From an uncultured Lachnospiraceae bacterium (GTDB lineage Bacteria > Bacillota > Clostridia > Lachnospirales > Lachnospiraceae): a stretch of DNA of 64,000 bases. Below the pieces are notes generated by a model that made no database searches, was not told the DNA's origin, and was given only the letters and a program-made list of their open reading frames with translations. The position numbers and the translations under genes were made by a program. The stretch's first letter is position 1. Each line of letters starts with the position of its first letter. The stretch covers positions 1 through 64,000 of the forward strand of contig CAJUQB010000009.1 in NCBI GenBank assembly GCA_910588285.1. The letters are read 5' to 3'. This document shows positions 24,932 to 35,855 of the stretch, one piece after another.

Positions 24932-27900
24932 TCACGGCCTAACCGGCAGCAGCATCGTCTCCGCCTTATCCAGCACAGTCCGCACCACATCCAGCACATG
25001 TCCTGCCCTGGTTTTGGAGCTGTGGTTCATCCGGAAGGTAAAATAGGGGCCCTTTGCATCCGGCGTAAAACGCAGCGCTCCGTAGAATTCATCCACAAAT
25101 CCCGGAATATTCGCCACGTCAATATTTGCCTTTTCATATAGCACAAACCGAACCTCATCCCCCTTTTGCAGTACATCCGTAAAATACATCCGGTGGGCCT
25201 TTGCCTTGAGGCCGGCCACCAGAAGCAGATTCTGGACGGATTTTGGCGGCTCCCCGAACCGGTCGATCAGCTCGTCCTGCATCTCCTCGCACTCCTCCTG
25301 GCTCTCAATCCCGGCAATCCGCTTGTAGATATCCAGCTTGTGGTACTCATTGGGGATATACTTGGGCGGAATATAGGCATCCAGATCAATGTCAATGGTT
25401 GTCTCAAAATGCTCCTCCCGTCCTTCCCCCTTTAAGGTTTTCACCGCCTCGTTCAGCATCTTGCAGTACAGGTCGTAGCCCACTGCCTCCATATGGCCAT
25501 GCTGCTGGGCCCCCAGAAGGTTCCCTGCGCCGCGGATCTCCAGGTCCCGCATGGCAATCTTGAAGCCGCTGCCCAGCTCCGTGAATTCCCGGATGGCAGA
25601 GAGGCGTTTCTCCGCCACCTCCTTCAGCAGCTTGTTGCGGCGGTACATCAGGAATGCATAAGCAGTCCGGCTGGAACGCCCTACCCGGCCCCGGAGCTGG
25701 TACAGCTGGGAGAGGCCTAGGTTATCTGCATCATGGATAATCATGGTATTGACATTTGAAATATCCAGCCCGGTCTCAATGATGGTCGTGGACACCAGCA
25801 CATCAATCTCACCATTGATAAAATCGTACATGATCCGTTCCAGCTCCCGCTCCTTCATCTGGCCATGGGCATAGGCCACATTGGCATCCGGCACCAGGGA
25901 TGCCAGCTTGGCAGCCACATCCTCAATCTGCTTCACCCGGTTAAACACATAATACACCTGGCCGCCTCTGGCCAGCTCCCTGCGGATGGCCTCCCGGACA
26001 ATCTCTTCATTATATTCCATCACATAGGTCTGGATGGGCAGCCGGTCCATGGGGGGCTCCTCCAGCACGCTCATATCGCGGATGCCGATGAGGCTCATGT
26101 GAAGCGTTCTCGGAATGGGGGTAGCCGTCAGGGTCAGCACATCCACATTCTGCTTCATCTGTTTGATTTTCTCCTTATGAGCCACTCCGAAGCGCTGCTC
26201 CTCATCCACAATCAACAGCCCCAGATCCTTGAATTCCACGTCCTTGGACAGCACCCGGTGGGTTCCCACCACAATATCCACCTGTCCCTTTTTCAGGTCA
26301 GCGACCGTCTGCTTCATCTGGGCGGGGGTACAGAACCGGCACATAAGATCCACCCGCACCGGAAAATCCTTCATGCGCTGGGCAAAGGTATTGTAATGCT
26401 GCTGGGCCAGGATCGTCGTGGGCACCAGATACACCACCTGCTTGTTCTCCTGGACTGCCTTGAAGGCCGTACGGATGGCAATCTCCGTCTTGCCGTAGCC
26501 CACATCCCCGCAGATCAGCCGGTCCATGATCTTGGTGCTCTCCATATCCTCCTTGGCAGCCTCAATGGCCAGCACCTGATCCTCCGTCTCCTCAAAGGGA
26601 AACATCTCCTCGAATTCCCGCTGCCATACCGTGTCCGGGCCGTATACAAAGCCCTCCCGCTTCTGGCGGGCCGCATACAGCTCCACCAGCTCCCGGGCAA
26701 TCTCCTTCACTGCTCCCCGCACCCTGGTCTTGGTCTTGTTCCATTCCTGGCCGCCCAGCCGGTTCAGCTTGGGCTTTTTTGCATCTGCGCCGGCATATTT
26801 CTGGATCAGCTCCAGCTGGGTGGCCTGAATATAGAGGTTTCCGCCCTTGTCATACTCAATCTTGATATAATCCTTGACAATCCCCTCTACCTCCACCTTC
26901 TCAATTCCCCGGTAGATGCCCAGGCCGTGGTTTTCGTGAACCACATAATCCCCCGCGGAGAGCTCCGCAAAGCTGGCAATCTTCTCCCCCTCGTAAATGC
27001 GGCGCTTTTTCTTCTTTTTCTTTTCACTGCCAAAAATATCGCTCTCGGAAATCACCACGAATTTCAGCTGGGAATATTCAAAGCCATGCTTGATTTTCCC
27101 ATAGGCCACCAGAATCTCTCCCGGCTGTACCGGATGGTCATAATCCTCTGTATAGAAGCAGCTGAGCCCCTCCTGCTGCAGGTCAAAGGCCAAACGCTTT
27201 GCCCTGGTGTGGGAGCCGGACAGCAGGATCACCTGATACCCGTTCTTCTTGTACTGCCGCAGATCCTTGACCAGCAGCTCAAAGCTGCTGTTATAGGGGC
27301 TCACGGTTCTGGAATCCACATAGAACCGCCCCTTTGCCTCCAGCCCTCCGGTTTTCAGATCCAGGGTGGAGAGGGCGACGCAGCGGCAATTTCCCAGACT
27401 GGCCGCCACCTGCTCCCAGGAATAGATGGCATCCGCCTGGCCCGGCAGCACATAGCCCTTTTCCAGACGGTGCTGCATACTCTCGGAAAATTCCGTCTGC
27501 ACTGCCTTCCCCATCTCCAGGCAGCGCACAGGCTCATCCAAAAACAGCACTGTTTTCTCCCAGTCAAAATAAGCCAGCAGAGACACCGGATTTTCATAAA
27601 AATAGTTGAGATAGCTCTCCACATTGCCGCTGCCTGTCAGATGGGCCAGTTCCTCCTTCAGCTGGCCCACCGCAGTTTTCAGACGATGGGCCTCCTCGGT
27701 GCGCATCTGCTGCCGCAGAGAGGCGTGCACAGCCTCAAATTCTGTCTCTATTTTGTTTAATCCTCTTTTAATTAGTTCTTCATTCAGTACCAACTCGCTG
27801 GCAGGATAGATTGTGATCTCCTCCAGGTTCTCGATGGAGCGCTGGCTTTCCAGCTCAAAGCTCCGGAGGGAATCAATCTCATCCCCCCACAGCTCCACCC

Positions 27901-28468
27901 GGTAGGGCACCTCCGCGGTCAGCGGGAAAATGTCCAGGATCCCGCCCCGCACGGCAAACTGCCCGGCAGTCTCCACCTGGTAATTCCGCTCATACCCAAG
28001 CTGGGCCAGGCGTTTGGCCAGCTCCTCCAGGTTCAGGGTATCCCCCACATGGAAGGTGCGGATATTTCCCAGAATCTCCTCCGGCGGCATCAGCCGGTCC
28101 ATCAGCGCGTCAAAGGTGGTAATCACCATGGGGCGCTCCTGGGTGAGAATTGCTGCAATAGCGCTCATACGCTGGCCCGTCAGCAGGTTTCCGCGAATGT
28201 CCGACTGGTAAAACAGGATATCCCGGGCCGGGTAATACACTGCCTCCCTGTCATAAAACCGGTATTCCTCGTACAGCTCCCGGGCTCTCTGCTCACTGAA
28301 GGTAACCATGATTTTTCCGGAAAAACCATGGTTCACTGCATACATCAAATGGGGCTTTATGGCATCAATACAGCCGGAAACCTCCAGGATGCCCTTCTGT
28401 TTATTCAATTGTTCCGTCAGCTTCTCATATTCCCCCAGTGCCCCCAGGGGATCTGTAAATGCTTTCAT
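24932..28468 (-). CDS. mfd: Transcription-repair coupling factor Mfd
   Basis: 1178 residues from the ATG at 28,468, which has AGGTG six nt upstream; another ATG lies two codons earlier. Mfd displaces RNA polymerase stalled at lesions and recruits UvrA. Visible parts are the UvrB-like N-terminal region (YPARDILFYQSDIRGN), the polymerase-interacting domain (GDYVVHENHGLGIYRGI), and the translocase with Walker A GDVGYGKTEIA and DEEQRFGVAHKE. Normal length. It follows an LRR surface protein gene by 28 nt; pth lies upstream. Confidence 0.97.
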   Translation of the reverse strand: MKAFTDPLGALGEYEKLTEQLNKQKGILEVSGCIDAIKPHLMYAVNHGFSGKIMVTFSEQRARELYEEYRFYDREAVYYPARDILFYQSDIRGNLLTGQRMSAIAAILTQERPMVITTFDALMDRLMPPEEILGNIRTFHVGDTLNLEELAKRLAQLGYERNYQVETAGQFAVRGGILDIFPLTAEVPYRVELWGDEIDSLRSFELESQRSIENLEEITIYPASELVLNEELIKRGLNKIETEFEAVHASLRQQMRTEEAHRLKTAVGQLKEELAHLTGSGNVESYLNYFYENPVSLLAYFDWEKTVLFLDEPVRCLEMGKAVQTEFSESMQHRLEKGYVLPGQADAIYSWEQVAASLGNCRCVALSTLDLKTGGLEAKGRFYVDSRTVSPYNSSFELLVKDLRQYKKNGYQVILLSGSHTRAKRLAFDLQQEGLSCFYTEDYDHPVQPGEILVAYGKIKHGFEYSQLKFVVISESDIFGSEKKKKKKRRIYEGEKIASFAELSAGDYVVHENHGLGIYRGIEKVEVEGIVKDYIKIEYDKGGNLYIQATQLELIQKYAGADAKKPKLNRLGGQEWNKTKTRVRGAVKEIARELVELYAARQKREGFVYGPDTVWQREFEEMFPFEETEDQVLAIEAAKEDMESTKIMDRLICGDVGYGKTEIAIRTAFKAVQENKQVVYLVPTTILAQQHYNTFAQRMKDFPVRVDLMCRFCTPAQMKQTVADLKKGQVDIVVGTHRVLSKDVEFKDLGLLIVDEEQRFGVAHKEKIKQMKQNVDVLTLTATPIPRTLHMSLIGIRDMSVLEEPPMDRLPIQTYVMEYNEEIVREAIRRELARGGQVYYVFNRVKQIEDVAAKLASLVPDANVAYAHGQMKERELERIMYDFINGEIDVLVSTTIIETGLDISNVNTMIIHDADNLGLSQLYQLRGRVGRSSRTAYAFLMYRRNKLLKEVAEKRLSAIREFTELGSGFKIAMRDLEIRGAGNLLGAQQHGHMEAVGYDLYCKMLNEAVKTLKGEGREEHFETTIDIDLDAYIPPKYIPNEYHKLDIYKRIAGIESQEECEEMQDELIDRFGEPPKSVQNLLLVAGLKAKAHRMYFTDVLQKGDEVRFVLYEKANIDVANIPGFVDEFYGALRFTPDAKGPYFTFRMNHSSKTRAGHVLDVVRTVLDKAETMLLPVRP

Positions 28469-28496
28469 TGCCATCACCTGATTCTCAAACGCTCTC

Positions 28497-30667
28497 TCAT
28501 GCCTGTCTGCCGGCTGATTCCTTTTTCCCCTTCCGGTATATGATTGCGATCCAGGCCGCCGGCAGGAGCAGGAGCGCCGCCCGGGCCAGAGGAATCCTCT
28601 CCTCGCCGGTTTTGGGCGCTGCCATCCCTGACGGCACACCGTCTTTTCCGTATGGCAGGGTCATGGAAACCTGGCCGTCCTTGTAAACGAAGGTCACCGT
28701 ATGATTTCCCTGGCCCAGGGTCTTTAGAAATTCTGCCTTCAGTGTCACAATGGTGCTCCCTGACTTCAGGGTATAATTGGAAGGATCCACGCTCTTTCCG
28801 TCAATCTCCAGATGATCAAAATCTGCGAGCTCACCGTCTGCGGAAATGGTAACGCTTCCGTCTGCATTCACCTTCCAGAGCCCCTCCGTCCCCTTCAGGA
28901 TGCGATAGGTCCCGCTGCCTGTTTGAGAGCCTCCCTGGGTTCCGCCGCTTATTCCGGGGCGATTGCCGTTTCCCGTACTGCCGCCTGGATTATTGCCGGA
29001 GCCGCTGCCTGTACCGCCGGTATTGCCGCCTGTGCTGTTGTCCGAACCGCTGCCTGTGCCGCCGGAATTATCGCCTGTGCTGTTGTCCGAACCGCTGCCT
29101 GTGCCGCCGGAATTATCACCTGCGCTGTCATCGCCGTCATCTGGCCCCGGGCCGGGAGCAGGCGGAACATAATTATAATGGATGGTTGCCTTTAACACGG
29201 TTTGTGACGTATCTCCTAATTTTTGAATTTTGTTCCACTGTTCTTCTGTACCGGTAAAGTAGATATCCTTCAGCGGGCAGGAGGCAAATGCCGCTATCCC
29301 GATTGTGGTTACGCTGTGGGGAATGACAACAGCAGTCATGCCGGAGCAGGAGGAAAATGCATTTGCTCCGATGCTTTCCGCACCCTGGGGAATTTCCACT
29401 CCGGCAAGCATCAGGCAATTCTGGAACATTCCCTCACTAATGCGGTCTATATTTTGGGGCAATTGCACGCCCATCAGATTGTAGCATTGCATAAACATAT
29501 TGTCGCCCATCTTCACCTGACTGCTGCCGGACGCAAATGATACATTTCTCAATTCCGTACATTGCCAGAATGCAGCTGCGCCCACCTCTCCGATGCTGGC
29601 CGGCAGAGCGATGGAAGTAAGACTTGTGCAGGAACGGAAGGCATTTTGTCCGATGACCTCCAGGCCCGGGGCAATCGTTACCGTGCTAAGGCTCTTACAT
29701 TCCCGGAACGCACCGTCGCCAATAACCTTCACACTGGAGGGGATCGAGACAGCAATCATGGACGAGCCCAAAAACGCATTGTTCCCAATGGATCGCACAC
29801 TGGAGGAAATCTCCGCACTTAAAACGCCGCTGTTCATAAATGCGCCGGAACCGATCCTGGTAATGCCATCCCCAATCACAGCCTTCCGAATCTGGCTGCT
29901 GTATTGGCTCCAGGGCTGCGCACTCACATCAGCAAAATCCGGCATCGCTCCGCTGCCGGAAATGGTCAGTGTCCCTGCCCGGGTCAGGTTCCAGGTAAGG
30001 CCTGCGCCCATTGTTCCGCTGGCAATGGACACATTGGCATCAGGATCATCCGGTGGAATATAATTCTCCGGATAGCGGGTAATATAATGGCTGGTGCTGC
30101 TCATCACCGCCTCCTTGGCGATGACCCGCCCCCAATGAACCTTGCCCTGATGCTCTCCGGTGCTGATGTTTCCTTCCGCAACAACCACTCCTGCATCGCT
30201 CACCTCCAGCACGATCACGGTATGGGCATCATTGTTTACCCGCAGGATATCTCCAACCTTGATATCCGTATATGCAAAGCTGCCCGCAGCGTACATTCTT
30301 GCCGGCAGGCTGCCAAATGCCGCATCGCTTAGGATAAATGCAAAGGCCACGCAGCCTACGGCGGCAATCCTGCTTCCTCCAAGGTTTCCGCCATTCCAAT
30401 AGTAGCACCCCTTTGTATCGGAATAGGGTTCCTCATTGGTCCAGGTTGTTCCTTCCTTGTAGGCATCCTGACTTTGCAGCGCTGTCATCGCTTGATAGGC
30501 TTCCTGGGGCGTAGGAACCGTACTGTCACGGGTGATTGCCCCAAAGGCAGCCTCCCCCATAGGTGCATTCCCTTGGATGAAGGGCCCCCCTGCTCTGTAT
30601 ATGCCGCAGACTTAGAGGACAGGCACAGACATAACGCTAAGATTGTTGCTAGGATTCGTTTTTTCAA
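28497..30667 (-). pseudogene. LRR (BspA-like) surface protein with NlpC/CHAP-like domain, frameshifted
   Basis: The main frame (to 30,560) encodes an NlpC/CHAP-like domain (AVGCVAFAF for Cys, NDAHTVIVLEV for His), then about seven BspA-type leucine-rich repeats, a Gly/Ser/Asn/Thr repeat-rich linker (about 475-540), an X2-like module and a sortase-type end: APKTGEE, hydrophobic segment, basic tail. The signal peptide (KKRILATILALCLCLSS) starts at a TTG (30,667) with AAGGAG upstream but is in another frame. The break maps to a G6 run on the coding strand (30,585-30,590); adding one G joins signal peptide and body as one protein of about 723 residues. The gene is inserted between pth and mfd. 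Confidence 0.75.
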
Positions 30668-30685
30668 TTTTCCAATCTCCTTCCT

Positions 30686-31285
30686 TCAATTATAACGGTT
30701 CATGGCCGCTTCCAGCGCTCCCTGCACCAGCAGTGCCGCCGCATCGGCCGCGTCCTTCATGGCGTCCTCCACTGCTGCCCGCTCCGCCTTGGGGAAGCGG
30801 CTGAGTACATGGTCCACCAGATCCCAGTCCCCGGGCTTTTCGCCCACGCCTACCTTGATTCTCATAAAATCCTCTGTCCCGCACCGGGCGATGATATTTT
30901 TGATCCCATTGTGGCCCCCGGCGCTGCCCTTCCTCCGGATCCGCAGCTTTCCCGGCGCCAGGCTGATATCGTCATAAATTACCAGCAGCTGTTGGGAGGC
31001 ATCCAGCTTATAGAAATTCAAAAGCGCCGCAATGCTCTCTCCGCTTAGATTCATAAAGGTCTGGGGCTTCACAAGAAGCACCCGCTGCCCTTCTATGATA
31101 CCGCTGCCGCACAGCGCGCGGCACTTCTTGTCCGTTACCTTAATATTATATTGGTCTGCCAGCACATCAATGACATCAAAGCCTACGTTGTGCCGGGTCT
31201 TGGCGTATTTTTCCCCGGGATTTCCCAGGCCGGCAATTACAAACATGGGGGGAGCGTCCTCTTTTCTTTTTTTAAATAGAAGCAT
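30686..31285 (-). CDS. pth: Peptidyl-tRNA hydrolase
   Basis: 199 residues. Pth recycles peptidyl-tRNA released from stalled ribosomes. The conserved features are GLGNPGEKYAKTRHNVGF (catalytic His in RHNVGF), KPQTFMNLSG, YDDISLAPGKLR with the catalytic Asp, and GSAGGHNGIKNI. The start at 31,285 has AGAGGA 6 nt upstream; a second ATG at 31,246 would remove a 13-residue basic extension. It heads the pth, LRR, mfd, prsA-like series. Confidence 0.96.
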   Translation of the reverse strand: MLLFKKRKEDAPPMFVIAGLGNPGEKYAKTRHNVGFDVIDVLADQYNIKVTDKKCRALCGSGIIEGQRVLLVKPQTFMNLSGESIAALLNFYKLDASQQLLVIYDDISLAPGKLRIRRKGSAGGHNGIKNIIARCGTEDFMRIKVGVGEKPGDWDLVDHVLSRFPKAERAAVEDAMKDAADAAALLVQGALEAAMNRYN

Positions 31286-31471
31286 GATAGATCCTCTTTT
31301 TTATGCATCAGATATTTGAAACATATCTATCATACTAGAAAATGACCTGTTTGTCACCTGTCTTTTTTGCGAAATCAAAATCAAAAAATGCCGGATCACA
31401 GCCGCCCACCAGGGCCAGCCACAATCCGGCGCTTCTCATCTCATTCTCTAACTCTATCTCTGACCCTTCTT

Positions 31472-31732
31472 CTACTGTGCCGCTTCCTCCTGAAACTTAT
31501 CCAGGATCAGCTGCTGCAGCCTCTCTCTGGTAGCAGAATTGATCGGATGCGCAATGTCGCGGTACTCACCGTCTGCCGCCTTACGGCTGGGCATTGCTAT
31601 AAACAACCCCTTTTCCCCCTCAATCACTTTAATGTCGTGGACTACAAATTCGTTGTCAATAGTAATGGAGACAACTGCTTTCATCTTTCCTTCCTTCTCC
31701 ACCTTACGTACCCGTATATCTGTAATCTGCAT
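31472..31732 (-). CDS. spoVG: SpoVG RNA/DNA-binding regulator
   Basis: 86 residues, full SpoVG length. The sequence ([54 protein letters not shown]) is highly characteristic. SpoVG acts pleiotropically on septation, capsule and sporulation genes and binds nucleic acid. It has GGGGAAACTAAC before the ATG. It lies between pth and glgD and is probably monocistronic. Confidence 0.96.
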   Translation of the reverse strand: MQITDIRVRKVEKEGKMKAVVSITIDNEFVVHDIKVIEGEKGLFIAMPSRKAADGEYRDIAHPINSATRERLQQLILDKFQEEAAQ

Positions 31733-31822
31733 GTTAGTTTCCCCTTTCTTATCCTTCCAGTGAGATTTATGTAACAGTTCAGCCAGGAATATTGCCTCCA
31801 GGGCTGCCGCTGAACTGCTATC

Positions 31823-32938
31823 CTACATTACATATCTTTCGTTATGCTCATACACAACCTTAATGCCATCCCCTCCACTGAAATAGGTATTGGCGCGCAG
31901 CGTATCCCTGCTCTCCACAATACAATTCTCAACATGCGTATTGTCGCCGATATATACATCATTCAGGATGATCGAATTCTTGATCACGCAGTTTTTGCCC
32001 ACAAATACCTTCTGGAATAAGATAGAGTTCTCTACCTTGCTGTTAATAATACAACCGCTGGCTACCAGGCTGTTGCTCACCTCGGAGCCGACATTATACT
32101 TGGCCGGCGGCAGATCTGATACCTTGGAATAGATCTCCGGTTCCTCCCGGAAATACTTGCGTACATCCGGCTTCAGGAAATCCATATTCGTCTCGTAATA
32201 GGACTCTACGGTAGAAATATTGTTCCAGTAGCCCTCCATCTTGTAGCCATAAATGCGCTTCAGGTTCTTATAGCGGATCAGGATATCCGTCACAAAATCA
32301 TAGCGTTCCTCCGCTGCACACCGCTCCAGCATCTCAATCAGCTGTCTTCTGCGCAGTACGTAGATTCCGGTGGAAATGGTGTTGGACTGAGCCACCATGG
32401 GCTTCTCCTCAAAATCCACAATTCTGGAATCCTCATTCATCTTCACCACGCCAAAGCGGCTCACATCCATATTCGCCGGCATATCCTTGCAGACAACCGT
32501 AACATCCGCCTTCTTGGCAATATGGAAATCAAGAACCTTATTGTAATCCATCTTGTATACACAATCGCCGCTGACAATCACCACATAGGGTTCATGGCTC
32601 CTGCGCAAAAAGCTCAAATTCTGGCTCATGGCATCTGCCGTGCCGCGGTACCACCAGCTGTTATTTGCTGTCACCGTAGGCGTAAACACGTACAGGCCGC
32701 CCTGTTTTCTTCCGAAATCCCACCATTTGGAGGAGCTTAGATGCTCATTGAGACTTCTGGCATTGTACTGGGTCAGCACTGCCACATGCTGTACGTGGGA
32801 ATTGCTCATATTGCTCAATGCAAAATCTATACAGCGGTAGCTTCCGGCCACGGGCATAGCCGCAATGGCACGCTTGTTGGAAAGCTCCTGCATCCTGTTG
32901 TTATTACCGCCTGCTAATATAATACCGATCGCCTTCAT
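31823..32938 (-). CDS. glgD: Glucose-1-phosphate adenylyltransferase-like subunit GlgD
   Basis: 371 residues. Same fold as GlgC, with the N-terminal nucleotide-binding motif [15 protein letters not shown] altered from the catalytic GGxGxRL form, which marks the regulatory GlgD subunit. A left-handed beta-helix follows ([20 protein letters not shown]). GlgC and GlgD form the Firmicutes ADP-glucose pyrophosphorylase for glycogen synthesis. Its ATG overlaps the glgC stop by 4 nt, implying coupled translation. Confidence 0.94.
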   Translation of the reverse strand: MKAIGIILAGGNNNRMQELSNKRAIAAMPVAGSYRCIDFALSNMSNSHVQHVAVLTQYNARSLNEHLSSSKWWDFGRKQGGLYVFTPTVTANNSWWYRGTADAMSQNLSFLRRSHEPYVVIVSGDCVYKMDYNKVLDFHIAKKADVTVVCKDMPANMDVSRFGVVKMNEDSRIVDFEEKPMVAQSNTISTGIYVLRRRQLIEMLERCAAEERYDFVTDILIRYKNLKRIYGYKMEGYWNNISTVESYYETNMDFLKPDVRKYFREEPEIYSKVSDLPPAKYNVGSEVSNSLVASGCIINSKVENSILFQKVFVGKNCVIKNSIILNDVYIGDNTHVENCIVESRDTLRANTYFSGGDGIKVVYEHNERYVM

Positions 32939-34209
32939 ACTCTGTCACCTGCCTTAATTATATATTCCCCGCTGGCAAGCAGTCCATCCGGGTAGTCCTC
33001 AGGCGCCGTGCTGCCTGATATTGCTGTATTCTTGCCAATCTTCACACCTGCAGGTATCACAGAATCCTCACCTACGGTAACAAGCCCAAAGGAGTATACG
33101 CTGGCATTGAGCTTATTGGGCGCTTCCTCGCCAACCCCAAGCTGGCAGCCGTCCCCCACCCGGCAGTTCTCTGCAATGATGGATTTGTCAATCACCACAT
33201 TCTCGCCGATGACCGTGTCCCTCATGATAATGGAATCCCGCACCACGGTTCCCTTGCCAATGGTGACGCCGGCGCCGATCACGGAACCGTATACCTGCCC
33301 GTAAATCTCCGTTCCCTCACCGATGATGCTGCGTTCCACAGAAGAATCCGGGGAAATGTACTGGGGACAGATAATGTCGCTCTTGGTGTAAATCTTCCAG
33401 AATTCCTCATAGAGGTTGAATTCCGGAATCAGGTCAATCAGCTCCATGTTGGCCTCCCAGTAGGAGCCAAGGGTTCCGACATCCTTCCAATAGCCATTGT
33501 ATTCATAGGCAAACAGCCGCTGGCCCTTCTCATGGCAATAGGGAATAATGTGCTTGCCAAAGTCACAGCCATTCTGCTCCGACATTGCAATCAGCGCTTC
33601 CTTCAAGACCTTCCAGGTAAAAATATAGATACCCATGGAGGCAAGGTTGCTGCGGGGATGCTCCGGCTTCTCCTCAAAATCATTGATCTTCTTGTTCTCA
33701 TCGGCAATTACAATGCCGAAGCGGCTGGCCTCCTCCAGGGGAACCGGCATGGCAGCTATGGTAACGTCTGCGTTATTTTCCTTGTGGAAATCAAGCATTA
33801 CCTCATAGTCCATCTTATATATATGGTCTCCCGAAAGAATCAGAACATATTCCGGATTGTAGCTCTCCATATAGTTCAGATTCTGATAAATGGCATTGGC
33901 CGTACCGGTATACCATTCGCTGTTGGCGCTCTTCTCGTAGGGTGGGAGCACCGTTACGCCGCCTTTGTTGCGGTCAAGATCCCACGGAATACCGATTCCT
34001 ATGTGGGTATTCAGCCTCAGGGGCTGATACTGGGTCAATACGCCTACCGTATCAATTCCGGAATTGATACAATTGCTTAAGGGGAAATCAATGATGCGGT
34101 ACTTCCCGCCAAAAGCGACAGCAGGCTTCGCTACACCGGAAGTCAGCACACCTAGACGACTCCCCTGTCCGCCAGCTAAAAGCATGGCAATCATTTCTTT
34201 TCGAATCAA
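32935..34209 (-). CDS. glgC: Glucose-1-phosphate adenylyltransferase GlgC
   Basis: 424 residues from a TTG at 34,209 placed 6 nt after AGAGGTG; the family N-terminus [20 protein letters not shown] follows at once. GlgC makes ADP-glucose, the committed step of glycogen synthesis. The catalytic GGQGSRL motif, the sugar-binding FEEKP segment and the C-terminal beta-helix with hexapeptide repeats are present. First gene of a glgC-glgD operon; other glycogen genes are not in the window. Confidence 0.95.
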   Translation of the reverse strand: MIRKEMIAMLLAGGQGSRLGVLTSGVAKPAVAFGGKYRIIDFPLSNCINSGIDTVGVLTQYQPLRLNTHIGIGIPWDLDRNKGGVTVLPPYEKSANSEWYTGTANAIYQNLNYMESYNPEYVLILSGDHIYKMDYEVMLDFHKENNADVTIAAMPVPLEEASRFGIVIADENKKINDFEEKPEHPRSNLASMGIYIFTWKVLKEALIAMSEQNGCDFGKHIIPYCHEKGQRLFAYEYNGYWKDVGTLGSYWEANMELIDLIPEFNLYEEFWKIYTKSDIICPQYISPDSSVERSIIGEGTEIYGQVYGSVIGAGVTIGKGTVVRDSIIMRDTVIGENVVIDKSIIAENCRVGDGCQLGVGEEAPNKLNASVYSFGLVTVGEDSVIPAGVKIGKNTAISGSTAPEDYPDGLLASGEYIIKAGDRV

Positions 34210-34406
34210 GTCTATCACCTCTCGTCTTTACTCTTGTTATTTTAGAATTATATCATATGCGTTCAAAATAGTACACATATTTCACAATTTTTTTTTGATA
34301 TTTTTCTCATTTTCGTCGCCTTGCACAAACTTTTTGGCTTTTCGTCGTTATTTCGACGTGTCCTCCTTTCTCTCCCAAATTTTCCTGCGCCCTCCCCAGT
34401 TGGCCA

Positions 34407-34435
34407 TTGACTATCAGAGACAGTTGGTATAAAAT
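34407..34435 (+). promoter_or_regulatory. Promoter of murC
   Basis: TTGACT (34,407-34,412), 17 bp, TAAAAT (34,430-34,435). Predicted start near 34,442, which leaves about 34 nt before the murC ATG. Confidence 0.6.
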
Positions 34436-34475
34436 GGATGCAGACGTTGTAAAATATAGAATGGATGGTAAAATT

Positions 34476-35855
34476 ATGTATAAAATTAATTTCACGCAGC
34501 CGATTCACATTCACTTTATCGGGATCGGAGGTATCAGCATGAGCGGCCTGGCCGAGATTCTGCTGAAGGAGCATTTCACCATATCCGGCTCTGATTCCAG
34601 GGAGTCCGAACTGACCCAAAGGCTCATCTCCCTGGGCGCTTCCATTTCTTACGGCCAGAGTGCCTCTAATATAGAGAGCGGAACTGATCTGGTGGTCTAC
34701 ACAGCGGCGATCCACCCCGACAATCCGGAGCTTGCCGCCGCCCTGGCACAGAACATCCCTTCCATTACCCGCGCCCAGCTGCTGGGGCAGATCATGGACA
34801 ATTACCGGGAATCAATCGGCGTTGCGGGGACCCACGGCAAGACTACCACCACCTCCATGATTGCAGAGATCCTGCTGGCCGCCCAGGCAGATCCTACCGT
34901 ATCCGTTGGCGGCATTCTCAAGACCATTAACGGCAATATCCGCGTGGGCAGCTCCCAGGTATTTCTGACGGAGGCCTGCGAATATACCAACAGCTTTCTT
35001 CATTTCACGCCCAAATATGCATTGATCCTGAATATCGAGGAGGACCATATGGACTTCTTCAAGGATCTTGCCGACATCCGAAGCTCCTTCCACCAATACG
35101 CTGCAAAGACGCCGGCAGACGGCGCTGTCATTATCAACGGCGACATTGAAAACCATCAGGAAATCACAGCCGGGATCGCTGGCCGGACCATCACCTATGG
35201 GCTTGCCCCCTCTTATGAATACTATGCACAGGAGGTACAGTTTCATGCACAGGGAAACGGTTTTTTTTCACTGATGCATCGAGCAGAGGCATTGGGCACC
35301 ATAGAGCTGTCCGTTCCCGGCCTTCACAACATCTCCAATGCAGTGGCTGCAGCGGCCCTGGCCCTGGAGATGGGCATTGAATTTGAGGTCATTGCCAGAG
35401 CGCTCCATGCCTTTGGCGGCACGGAGCGCCGCTTTGAATACAAGGGCTCTTTGGGCGGCATCACCATTATCGACGACTATGCACATCATCCCACGGAGAT
35501 TACGGCATCCCTCCAGGCAGCCAGAAACTATTCCCATAAGCGGATTGTCTGTGTATTCCAGCCCCATACCTACAGCCGCACCAGGGCCTTCCTCGGGGAA
35601 TTTGCCCAGGCTCTGTCCCTGGCGGATGTGGTGGTCCTGGCAGATATCTATGCGGCCCGTGAGACGGACACCCTGGGGATTTCCTCCCGGAATCTGCTGC
35701 TCGAACTTGAAAAACAGGGCACCGAGAGCTATTATTTCCCCTGTTTTGACGACATTGAAAATTTTTTATTAAAAAATTGTATGAACGGCGACCTGTTGAT
35801 AACTATGGGAGCCGGAGATATACTCCAGGTGGGAGAACACCTGCTGGGACAATAG
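34476..35855 (+). CDS. murC: UDP-N-acetylmuramate--L-alanine ligase
   Basis: 459 residues from the ATG at 34,476, giving the typical start MYKINFTQPIHIHFIGIGG. MurC adds L-Ala to UDP-MurNAc in the cytoplasm. The N-terminal dinucleotide-binding-like motif IGIGGISMSGLA, the ATP-binding GTHGKTTTTSM and the C-terminal HHPTEI region are present. The open frame begins further upstream but overlaps the promoter. The gene ends with its own terminator, immediately before the DnaA-box-containing intergenic region. Confidence 0.96.
   Translation: MYKINFTQPIHIHFIGIGGISMSGLAEILLKEHFTISGSDSRESELTQRLISLGASISYGQSASNIESGTDLVVYTAAIHPDNPELAAALAQNIPSITRAQLLGQIMDNYRESIGVAGTHGKTTTTSMIAEILLAAQADPTVSVGGILKTINGNIRVGSSQVFLTEACEYTNSFLHFTPKYALILNIEEDHMDFFKDLADIRSSFHQYAAKTPADGAVIINGDIENHQEITAGIAGRTITYGLAPSYEYYAQEVQFHAQGNGFFSLMHRAEALGTIELSVPGLHNISNAVAAAALALEMGIEFEVIARALHAFGGTERRFEYKGSLGGITIIDDYAHHPTEITASLQAARNYSHKRIVCVFQPHTYSRTRAFLGEFAQALSLADVVVLADIYAARETDTLGISSRNLLLELEKQGTESYYFPCFDDIENFLLKNCMNGDLLITMGAGDILQVGEHLLGQ

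Noticed and set aside
25865-27760. 631-codon plus-strand open frame
   Set aside because: Exactly antisense to mfd; its composition (His/Leu/Gln-rich) is the usual shadow of a GC-rich gene.
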